A stretch of DNA of 10,432 nucleotides from Desulfurobacterium sp. (GTDB lineage Bacteria > Aquificota > Aquificia > Desulfurobacteriales > Desulfurobacteriaceae), in NCBI GenBank assembly GCA_003978805.1, contig QNYI01000001.1:1-10432 (forward strand). The letters are read 5' to 3'. Under the pieces are notes generated by a model. That model was not told the DNA's origin. It saw only the letters and a list, made by a program, of their open reading frames with translations, and did not search any database. Positions 1-5,470 of the stretch are shown piece by piece; the first letter of the stretch is position 1, and each line of letters starts with the position of its first letter. The position numbers were made by a program, and so were the translations under genes.

Positions 1-507
1 GAGCTTATCGTTGAGCTTTACGGCTATAGTGGGGGTTACAACGCCCCTTACGTAGTAGGATTCAAATCCGTTGTAGGCTGCCGGGTTTGCCGAGGTATCG
101 GAGTTCCACTTAATATGAAGCCCGTAGGGAATGTAGGCGGCAATTCCAAAGTAAACGTTCTTTATGAGCGGGGTGGCAAATCCTACGTGGGGAACGGTTA
201 AGTTGTCGGAGGTATCGTTAAAGGATACATCGTAGGGTTCAACGGGAGCTCCGTTCCCATCCTTTGCTCTGAAGTGGTGAACTTTGAGCTTTGGGTTGAG
301 GATCTCCACACCTACCGAGAGAATGGGAGAGTTCAGCTGGGTTAGACCCGCCGGGTTGTAGTAGACGGCAAAGGGGTCGTCGGCGTAGGCAGAGAAAGCT
401 CCTCCGAGGGCTGTCGCCTTTGCTCCGATTCCGAATGTGTCTACATTGCCGGCCTTTGCCGTTAACGGCAAGAGGAGAGCTGTAAGAAGGAAAAGAAACC
501 TTTTCAT
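1..507 (-). CDS. FadL/OMPP1-family outer-membrane transporter (3' end beyond window)
   Basis: This is the first 169 codons of a gene that runs off the left edge. The product begins with a classic signal peptide: MKR, a hydrophobic core at residues 4-16, and an AKA site, so cleavage is likely after Ala19. The mature N-terminus (NVDTFGIGAKATALGGAF, then YYNPAGL at 48-55) is the hallmark of the FadL/OMPP1/TodX family. These are outer-membrane beta-barrels that pass hydrophobic compounds such as fatty acids or aromatics, with the N-terminal stretch forming the hatch. The ATG at 507 is preceded by GGGGAGGAT. The DUF503 gene lies only 20 bases upstream on the same strand, so the two are probably co-transcribed. 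Family assignment is firm. The substrate cannot be told from this fragment. Confidence 0.88.
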   Translation of the reverse strand, partial: MKRFLFLLTALLLPLTAKAGNVDTFGIGAKATALGGAFSAYADDPFAVYYNPAGLTQLNSPILSVGVEILNPKLKVHHFRAKDGNGAPVEPYDVSFNDTSDNLTVPHVGFATPLIKNVYFGIAAYIPYGLHIKWNSDTSANPAAYNGFESYYVRGVVTPTIAVKLNDKL

Positions 508-527
508 CTTATATCCTCCCCGTAAGT

Positions 528-815
528 TCAGATTATCTCCTTGTAGTAGGTTACGAGCTTACCGGGATAGAGCTCCTCCACAAATAGAACGACCTTCTCT
601 AAGGTAGCATCTACCACCTTTTGGCTTGTCCCTATGGTGACGACGCCGACCACCGCCGACTGCCACCTGTCTTGATCCCCTATCTCGCTTACAGAGACGT
701 TAAACTTGTTCTTCATCCTCTCAATTAGCCTCTTTACAACTCTTCTCTTTTCTTTGAGGGAGTGAGCTTCGGGAATTCTTAGGTGGACTTCAAGGATGCC
801 TATGATTGCCGACAT
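528..815 (-). CDS. DUF503 family protein (YlxP-like)
   Basis: This is a complete 95-residue protein of the DUF503 family, the usual length for the family. Recognisable blocks are GILEVHLRIPEAHSLKEKR at residues 6-24 and VSVSEIGDQDRWQSA at 40-54. The first block, with HSLKEKR, is the family signature. The biochemical function is unknown. In Firmicutes the homologue ylxP lies in the nusA-infB-rbfA cluster, which hints at a link to translation or ribosome maturation, but here the neighbour is an outer-membrane porin gene. The ATG at 815 is preceded by GGAGGA at a good distance. The gene is probably the first of a two-gene unit reading leftward and is divergent from rubredoxin across an 86-base gap. 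Confidence 0.85.
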   Translation of the reverse strand: MSAIIGILEVHLRIPEAHSLKEKRRVVKRLIERMKNKFNVSVSEIGDQDRWQSAVVGVVTIGTSQKVVDATLEKVVLFVEELYPGKLVTYYKEII

Positions 816-901
816 TGGCTTCCTCCGGCGAGGTTAAGTCAAATATACCATTTTGCTGGGGTATACTTATTACAAGGTTGAAACGTTAACTTGGGGGAGA
901 G
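816..901. promoter_or_regulatory. Divergent intergenic region with two -10-like boxes
   Basis: This 86-base AT-richer gap separates the DUF503 gene (minus) from rubredoxin (plus), so it should hold both promoters. On the plus strand TATACT at 862-867 resembles a -10 box. On the minus strand TATATT (842-847) does. I see no convincing -35 box at 16-18 bases from either, so the exact promoters are uncertain. The rubredoxin ribosome-binding site (GGGGGAGAG) lies at 893-901. Confidence 0.35.
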
Positions 902-1081
902 ATGGAAGAGCTGGAACACAAGCTCTGGCGCTGTACCGTTTGTGGTTACATCTACGATGTTGACGAGGGAGACCCGGAGAACAATATTCCACCGGGAACT
1001 CCTTTTGAAGTTCTACCCTACGACTGGGTATGCCCTGTGTGCGGTGCTACAAAGGATAAGTTTGAACCGGCCGACGACTGA
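902..1081 (+). CDS. Rubredoxin
   Basis: This short gene encodes 59 residues, a typical rubredoxin length. The protein has the two CPxCG-like knuckles that bind a single Fe(S-Cys)4 centre: CTVCGYIYD (Cys11, Cys14) and [12 protein letters not shown] (Cys44, Cys47). The aromatic core residues Trp9, Tyr16, Tyr18 and Trp42 are in place. Rubredoxins are small cytoplasmic one-electron carriers that, in anaerobes, often feed oxygen or peroxide detoxification enzymes. No such partner is present here. The ATG at 902 follows a strong GGGGGAGAG site. The TGA stop shares its last base with the ATG of the next gene (TGATG), so the glycosyltransferase is probably translated by coupling. The metal ligands make the identification very safe. 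Confidence 0.95.
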   Translation: MEELEHKLWRCTVCGYIYDVDEGDPENNIPPGTPFEVLPYDWVCPVCGATKDKFEPADD

Positions 1082-2055
1082 TGAGAGCTCTCGTTATAAG
1101 GCTTTCTTCCCTCGGGGACGTTATCCTCGTAAGCTCTGTCCTATCTCCGCTGAGGAGGGCGGGTTTTAAGGTAGACCTTCTTACCTACGCCCCTTTTGGG
1201 GAGCTCTATAAAGGTGATAACAGGGTCTCCCGCGTTATAGAAGTTAAGAGGGAGGAGCTTAAGGACTTTTTTGACCTGAAGGAGCTTGCAAAAGAGCTCT
1301 CAGGTTACTCTCTGGCCTTTGACCTTCACTCCACGTTAAAGACGAAGCTTCTTACAAGGTTTTTCTCCTTTCCGGTTTACACCTACAAAAAGCACGCTTT
1401 ACTCAGGAGGCTTATGACCGTTTTTAAGCCTTTAAAGAGTAGGTGGCTCTTTGTGCCGGAGCTCTACGCAGACGCCTTAAGAAAGGCCGGAATAGAGGTA
1501 AAAAACCCGAGGCCGGAGATAGCCGTCTCTGAAAAGGAGAGGAGAGAAGTCGGGAAGTATCTGCCTCCTTCACCCTTTGTGGTAGTTGCTCCCGGTGCAA
1601 GGTGGGAGGCAAAGAGGTATCCCTTAGAGAAGTTTCTGGCTGTAGCTCTTAGCTTGAAAGAGAGGGGATTCTCCCTTGTCTCTATCGGCGGGAAGGAAGA
1701 CTGGGAGGTTGGGAAGTTCTTAGAGGAAAAGGCTGGAGCTTTCAACCTTTGCGGGAAGTTAACTCTAAGGGAGAGCCTTGCAGTTATTTCCCTTTCTTCG
1801 GGAGTTATATCTAACGACTCTGCCGTGTTACACATGGGAAGGGCTGTGAAAGTTCCCGTCCTTGCCATTTTCGGCCCCACGCACCCAGCCTTCGGGTTTG
1901 CCCCTTTTGAGGATGAGGGAACTGCACTTACGAGGAACCTTCCCTGCTCTCCCTGTTCCCTCCACGGGAAGACCCGCTGTAGAGAACGTCTCTGTTTTGA
2001 TATTCCTCCCGAAGAGGTCGTTGAGAACTTTCTCTCTCTTTTAAAAAGGAGCTGA
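1081..2055 (+). CDS. Glycosyltransferase family 9 (heptosyltransferase-like, LPS core)
   Basis: This 324-residue protein matches the length and motifs of GT9 ADP-heptose:LPS heptosyltransferases, cytoplasmic inner-membrane-associated enzymes that add heptose to the LPS core. The N-terminus has RLSSLGDVIL (7-16), with Asp13 at the position of the catalytic Asp of the WaaC/WaaF family. The C-terminal Rossmann half has PGARWEAKRYP (171-181), SNDSAVLHMG (244-253) and FGPTHP (264-269), which form the sugar-nucleotide site. A tail cysteine cluster (Cys289, Cys292, Cys300, Cys305) resembles the CxPC...C...C pattern seen in many heptosyltransferases. Translation starts at the ATG that overlaps the rubredoxin stop. 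There is no good independent Shine-Dalgarno sequence, so coupling is likely. Whether it acts as heptosyltransferase I, II or another GT9 enzyme cannot be decided here. Confidence 0.88.
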   Translation: MRALVIRLSSLGDVILVSSVLSPLRRAGFKVDLLTYAPFGELYKGDNRVSRVIEVKREELKDFFDLKELAKELSGYSLAFDLHSTLKTKLLTRFFSFPVYTYKKHALLRRLMTVFKPLKSRWLFVPELYADALRKAGIEVKNPRPEIAVSEKERREVGKYLPPSPFVVVAPGARWEAKRYPLEKFLAVALSLKERGFSLVSIGGKEDWEVGKFLEEKAGAFNLCGKLTLRESLAVISLSSGVISNDSAVLHMGRAVKVPVLAIFGPTHPAFGFAPFEDEGTALTRNLPCSPCSLHGKTRCRERLCFDIPPEEVVENFLSLLKRS

Positions 2056-2057
2056 AG

Positions 2058-3047
2058 ATGGCTTTAAGGAGGTTGCTCTCAGAGTTCTTAGTTGTCTTTC
2101 TCGTCAGTTGGATACTTGAGTTCCTCTACATGGGGATAAAGGGTGTTTTGGACGGAACGACCCTTTCCCTCCTTGAGATATCCCTTTCCTTTGACAACGC
2201 CGTTATGAACGCCGTTATTCTCACCGGAATGTCCCAAGTGTGGCGTCGTCGCTTCTTAACGTGGGGTATGCTCATTGCCGTTTTCGGGATGAGGTTTCTC
2301 TTTCCCGTTCTCATTGTTGCCATTACGGCCGGCCTAAGCATACTCCACGTAGTAGACCTTGCCTTTAACCGGCCTGAGGAGTATGCCAGATACCTTGAAT
2401 CTTCCGAGCCTATGATTTTGGGCTTTGGAGGAGCTTTTCTCCTCATGGTCTTTATTAACTGGCTCTTTGACGCCGGAAGGGAAATTCACTGGATAGGGTT
2501 TCTGGAGGAGAAAGCAACCCGCATAGCAAAACTCGGTGAAATCAAGCTTATTCTGGCGTTGTCCGTTCTTTCCGTTATAGATTTTCTGAGGAAGGATTCT
2601 ACAGTTATCCTCGCGATGATTTTGGGGGTTTTACTCTTTGAAGTTGTTCACTTTGTTAAACGGGCAATTGAGTACTTTAGGAAGGACGGGGTTACCGATT
2701 CGGGACTCGGGAGGTTTATCTACTTGGAGCTCCTTGATGCCTCCTGCTCCTTAGACGGGACTGTCGGAGCTTTTGCCATCAGCCAGAACTTGGTAATTAT
2801 TACCCTCGGTCTCTCTGTTGGAGCTTTTATCCTGAGAACCTTAACCCTTTACTTTGTTGAGTCCGGTAAGCTAAAACAGCTTCCCTACCTTGAACACGGA
2901 GCCCACTGGGGAATCGGCGGACTTGGGATAATGATGCTAATCCAGCTCTTCTACCACATCCCAGAGCCGGTAGTAAGTTCCGTTGCCCTTGCGTTTATTC
3001 TCTCCTCCCTCTATTCGTCGGTCAAAAAGACCATACTTAAAAGTTGA
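2058..3047 (+). CDS. DUF475 integral membrane protein (TerC superfamily)
   Basis: This 329-residue polytopic membrane protein has about seven to nine hydrophobic segments, for example near residues 8-30, 66-95, 118-136, 162-178, 182-202, 236-262 and 286-324. Two acidic membrane motifs, EISLSFDNAV (40-49) and ELLDASCSLDGTVGAFAI (224-241), are related by internal symmetry and mark the DUF475/TerC-like family. Characterised TerC relatives are linked to manganese export or metallation and tellurite resistance, so metal-ion transport is a reasonable but unproven role. The gene begins two bases after the GT9 stop, with AAGGAG six bases ahead of the ATG, as the last gene of the rubredoxin unit. Its 3' end overlaps the convergent phosphorylase gene by 11 bases, leaving no room for an ordinary terminator. 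Confidence 0.85.
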   Translation: MALRRLLSEFLVVFLVSWILEFLYMGIKGVLDGTTLSLLEISLSFDNAVMNAVILTGMSQVWRRRFLTWGMLIAVFGMRFLFPVLIVAITAGLSILHVVDLAFNRPEEYARYLESSEPMILGFGGAFLLMVFINWLFDAGREIHWIGFLEEKATRIAKLGEIKLILALSVLSVIDFLRKDSTVILAMILGVLLFEVVHFVKRAIEYFRKDGVTDSGLGRFIYLELLDASCSLDGTVGAFAISQNLVIITLGLSVGAFILRTLTLYFVESGKLKQLPYLEHGAHWGIGGLGIMMLIQLFYHIPEPVVSSVALAFILSSLYSSVKKTILKS

Positions 3048-3909
3048 GAATCCACTCTTTCCAGTTTCTCCCTATCTTCCCCTTCCTCCTATACCTTTCC
3101 ATAAGACTTTTGCAGTGGCAGGTTCTTTCTCTTTTGGCTATTTTGGGAAGGAGCTCCACCATTATCTCGGGAAACCTCTCAACGGCTTTGTCTACGAGTT
3201 TCCTGTCCTCTTCCGGTAGCATTCCTTCAAAGAGAACACCGGACTTAAAGCTGTAGTTCTTTACCCCTTCTGCGTAGTTTGTTACGTAGCAGATGGCGCA
3301 GTAGCACATTTCAAGTTCTTTCGCCAAGAAGACCTCTGGAACTAAGGTCATGCCGACGAGGTCGCCACCGAGTTTTTTAAAAGCCTCTATCTCTGCGGGG
3401 GTTTCAAGGCGGGGACCCTCTGTGCAGACGTAAGTTCCTCCTGAGTGAAACCTGTAGCCGAGCCTTTCAAGGGTCTTTACGAGCTCCTCTCTGACTTGGG
3501 GGCAGAAGACGGGACTCTGTCTAACAAAGCCGAGGCCTCCGTTCTCAAAAAAGGTTGTCTTCCTATTCTTTGTGAAGTCAATAAGGTCTGTAGGAATTAC
3601 GTAGTCTCCCGGCTTAAACTCCTCCCTTAGGGAGCCCGGCCCCGTCCAAGCTATAATCCTTTCAACTCCGACTTCCTTAGCGGCGTAGATGTTAGCCCTG
3701 TAGTTTACAAAAGGTGCGGTGACGTCGTAGTCCTTCTCACCGTGTCTTGAGAGGAAGAAGAACTCAAAGCCATCTTCGTGTTTTAGCCTGTATATCGGGT
3801 TTGATAGGCCAAAGGGGGTATCGTACCGCCTCTTTTCAATAACTTTCCCGAAAGCTTCCTTTTCTAAAAAGTAAGCGCCACTTCCCCCGATGATTAAAAC
3901 CTTAACCAC
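3037..3909 (-). CDS. mtnP: S-methyl-5'-thioadenosine/thioinosine phosphorylase family (MTAP/PNP)
   Basis: This 290-residue trimeric-type nucleoside phosphorylase splits 5'-methylthioadenosine or a related purine nucleoside with phosphate, salvaging the methylthioribose of polyamine and SAM metabolism. Visible blocks are the phosphate loop GGSG (8-11), SRHGEKD (54-60), VNYRANIYA (68-76), GSLREEFKPGDYVIP (92-106), CTEGPRLETPAE (162-173) and GMTLVPE (186-192). The base-recognition stretch reads YVTNYAEG, with Asn211 where human MTAP has Asp. Asn suggests that a 6-oxopurine substrate (methylthioinosine, inosine or guanosine) may be preferred. A CHC pair (264-266) resembles the stabilising CXC of hyperthermophile MTAP/PNP enzymes. 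The start is GTG at 3909, five bases after AAGGAG, and overlaps the end of queF by 8 bases. The family is firm and the exact substrate is open. Confidence 0.85.
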   Translation of the reverse strand: MVKVLIIGGSGAYFLEKEAFGKVIEKRRYDTPFGLSNPIYRLKHEDGFEFFFLSRHGEKDYDVTAPFVNYRANIYAAKEVGVERIIAWTGPGSLREEFKPGDYVIPTDLIDFTKNRKTTFFENGGLGFVRQSPVFCPQVREELVKTLERLGYRFHSGGTYVCTEGPRLETPAEIEAFKKLGGDLVGMTLVPEVFLAKELEMCYCAICYVTNYAEGVKNYSFKSGVLFEGMLPEEDRKLVDKAVERFPEIMVELLPKIAKRERTCHCKSLMERYRRKGKIGRNWKEWILNF

Positions 3910-4393
3910 GGTTTCTCCTTATTTCAGGAGGGACTATCCTGTGGAGCTTGAATCTCTCCCTTGCCAGTTCCACCACCCAGTCTACTTCCTGAAACCTCTG
4001 AACAAAGGGGTCAATAGATATCCCTCCGCGGGGGTTAAACTCTCCATAAACCTCTATGTAGAAGGGGTTTAAGAGTTTAAAGAGGTCGTCGGCAATTGTG
4101 TTGACCGTGTCCTCGTGGAAACCCCGGGCGTTCCTGAAGGAGAAGAGGTAGAGTTTCAGAGATTTGCTCTCAACGAGCCACTTATCCGGTATGTACTGGA
4201 TGTATATGGTGGCAAAGTCCGGCTGGCCGGTTATCGGGCACAGGGTTGTAAACTCCGGACAGTTGAAGGATACCCAGTAGACCTTACCGGGGAACTTGTT
4301 TGGGAACTTCTCTAAGAGGTCGGGAGAGTATTCAAAGGTATAGTCCGTCTTTTTTCCCAGTTTTGTTACAGTTCCGAAGTCTTTTCTCTCCAT
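3902..4393 (-). CDS. queF: NADPH-dependent preQ0 reductase QueF (7-cyano-7-deazaguanine reductase)
   Basis: QueF reduces the nitrile of preQ0 to the aminomethyl of preQ1 with two NADPH, a cytoplasmic step in queuosine synthesis for tRNAs with GUN anticodons. The 163-residue length fits the short, unimodular (Bacillus-type) QueF. The motif EFTTLCPITGQPDFA (47-61) carries the nucleophile Cys52, which forms the thioimide, and Asp59. ESKSLKLYLFSFRN (75-88) and GFHE (91-94) are the QueF substrate and NADPH signature. The ATG at 4393 has a modest AGGA about eight bases ahead. The gene overlaps the following phosphorylase start by 8 bases, so both are translated from one message. No other queuosine gene is in the window. 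The leader upstream has competing hairpins, listed separately. Confidence 0.95.
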   Translation of the reverse strand: MERKDFGTVTKLGKKTDYTFEYSPDLLEKFPNKFPGKVYWVSFNCPEFTTLCPITGQPDFATIYIQYIPDKWLVESKSLKLYLFSFRNARGFHEDTVNTIADDLFKLLNPFYIEVYGEFNPRGGISIDPFVQRFQEVDWVVELARERFKLHRIVPPEIRRNRG

Positions 4394-4422
4394 CCTTATC
4401 GTCCTTACCCTTAAGGAAAGAG

Positions 4423-4458
4423 GGGGCGGGATAGCCCGCCCCTTTCTCCATAAAGGGG
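4423..4458 (-). promoter_or_regulatory. Two mutually exclusive hairpins in the queF leader (attenuator or terminator candidate)
   Basis: On the minus strand, between tRNA-Glu and queF, the RNA can form CCCCTTT/AAAGGGG (7 bp, 6-base loop, plus-strand 4439-4445 with 4452-4458). It can alternatively form GGGGCGGG/CCCGCCCC (8 bp of pure G-C, 4-base loop, 4423-4430 with 4435-4442). The two share four bases and cannot form together. The second is followed by CTCTTTCC, a weak U-rich tail, so it may be an imperfect terminator behind tRNA-Glu that also gates queF. No preQ1 riboswitch consensus is visible. Confidence 0.4.
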
Positions 4459-4541
4459 AGGGAGGGGGAAAAGGGGGATTATGAAGACGGTATTGTGAAC
4501 TCTACTGAATTCCTCCCTCGGAATCTCGTTGGGGGTAGAAG

Positions 4542-4619
<78 letters not shown>

Positions 4620-4638
4620 GCTGCAGGTGTTAGCACTT

Positions 4639-4666
4639 AATATAGACTGTTTTACAGTTGTGTCAA
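4639..4666 (-). promoter_or_regulatory. Sigma-70-type promoter of tRNA-Glu
   Basis: On the minus strand a perfect TTGACA (4661-4666) is separated by 16 bases from TATATT (4639-4644). Transcription would start near 4632, giving a leader of roughly a dozen bases before the tRNA at 4619. The -35 box lies inside the last codons of the upstream 100-residue gene, so no terminator separates that gene from the tRNA. Confidence 0.8.
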
Positions 4667-4954
4667 CCTTTTCTTAAACTCTTCCAGCCTTTCAATGGTC
4701 AGGCCGAGCTCGGCGATACTGTTTTCGGCGGTTACGACTTTCTGTTTTAAAAGGAGTAGGAGTTCGCAGGGTAGACAGAAGTCCTCTTCCCTTCTGTGCC
4801 TTTCCCACAGCTTAGTAAGGTCTAATTCCCTCTCGGGGATTCCTAAGGATTCTGTTTTTTGGACTTTATCCTTGAGGTAGACAAAGTTAGTCCCTTCCAG
4901 CTCAGCTTTTATGAGGAGGTATCTACTGTCCTCCAGTTTCGTTAGCACTCTCAA
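4652..4954 (-). CDS. Hypothetical protein, 100 residues, CxxC plus C-terminal helix, third gene of leuS-lptE unit
   Basis: I do not recognise this family. The frame overlaps the 3' end of lptE by 32 bases and uses a TTG start at 4954, with AAGGAG exactly six bases ahead. A GTG two codons later is a less well spaced alternative. The protein has no signal peptide or membrane span. The N-terminal half looks like alternating strands with many charged residues. FCLPCELLLLLKQK at 59-72 carries a CxxC pair (Cys60, Cys63). Residues 64-98 look like one long amphipathic helix, possibly a coiled coil. It occupies the slot held by holA downstream of leuS-lptE in E. coli, but it is far too short for, and unlike, DNA polymerase III delta. 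The strong ribosome site and tight packing support a real gene. Confidence 0.65.
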   Translation of the reverse strand: MRVLTKLEDSRYLLIKAELEGTNFVYLKDKVQKTESLGIPERELDLTKLWERHRREEDFCLPCELLLLLKQKVVTAENSIAELGLTIERLEEFKKRLTQL

Positions 4955-5465
4955 TTTCTGCTCCTTCTACGAAGATTTTCTCGGCTACTTCCCTGAAAAT
5001 CTCGTAGGCTATCCTCTCAATGCACTCCTTTCTCCTCTGCTCTATCTCTGAGGCTGTTCCTTTGGTGCTGTAGAAGTCATACCTACTCACGGTAAAGGTG
5101 GCCAAGGGCCTGTTGAACCCGTAACGGATGAGCTTGACGTTTGTCGTTATCTCCATTCTGTACTCGGTGACCCTGTCGTACCTGTCAAACCCGACGGCAA
5201 AGGTTGATATTGACCTGACTTCCGGCTTAACGACAACCGTTACGGCAGGTTGGGGAACTCTGTCAACTTTAAAGCGGGGGTCTGAGTAGAAGACCTCGTT
5301 TGCAACACGTGTAAAGATAACGTCAAGGCTTTCCTCTGCTGTTCTGTTTGTTGTCGGTTCAATGTAGACGTGGTTGAGTTTGTAGGGAGTAACGTGTGCC
5401 ACCTTATTAGGAGCGGTGGCGCAGGAAGTTAGTAGCGAAATCAGGAGTAGGACAATAAACCTCAT
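4923..5465 (-). CDS. lptE: LptE-like LPS-assembly lipoprotein
   Basis: The 180-residue product starts with a lipoprotein signal: MRF, a hydrophobic run, then lipobox LTSC with the lipidated Cys at residue 15. The rest resembles LptE (LPS-assembly lipoprotein, formerly RlpB). It has an early VYIEPTTNRTAEESL segment (33-47), beta strands around VTVVVKPEVRSIS and EYRMEITTNVKLIR, and a C-terminal amphipathic helix (RIAYEIFREVAEKIF). LptE plugs the LptD barrel in the outer membrane and helps insert LPS. The gene begins five bases after the leuS stop. The leuS-lptE order is the same as in E. coli, which supports the call, since LptE sequences diverge strongly. It overlaps the following small gene by 32 bases. 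Confidence 0.8.
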   Translation of the reverse strand: MRFIVLLLISLLTSCATAPNKVAHVTPYKLNHVYIEPTTNRTAEESLDVIFTRVANEVFYSDPRFKVDRVPQPAVTVVVKPEVRSISTFAVGFDRYDRVTEYRMEITTNVKLIRYGFNRPLATFTVSRYDFYSTKGTASEIEQRRKECIERIAYEIFREVAEKIFVEGAEIESANETGGQ

Positions 5466-5470
5466 CTTAT

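Noticed and set aside
891..1169. A 92-codon plus-strand frame over the rubredoxin gene.
   Set aside because: It is out of frame with rubredoxin, whose cysteine knuckles and ribosome site are unmistakable.
4394..4470. Possible preQ1 riboswitch ahead of queF.
   Set aside because: I could not find the small preQ1-I hairpin with its A-rich 3' tail, nor a preQ1-II/III layout. Only the competing GC hairpins are supported.
4942..4950. TTAGCACTC, identical to one half of the CIRCE heat-shock operator.
   Set aside because: The matching GAGTGCTAA half is absent at the 9-base spacing and the site lies inside the lptE coding end.
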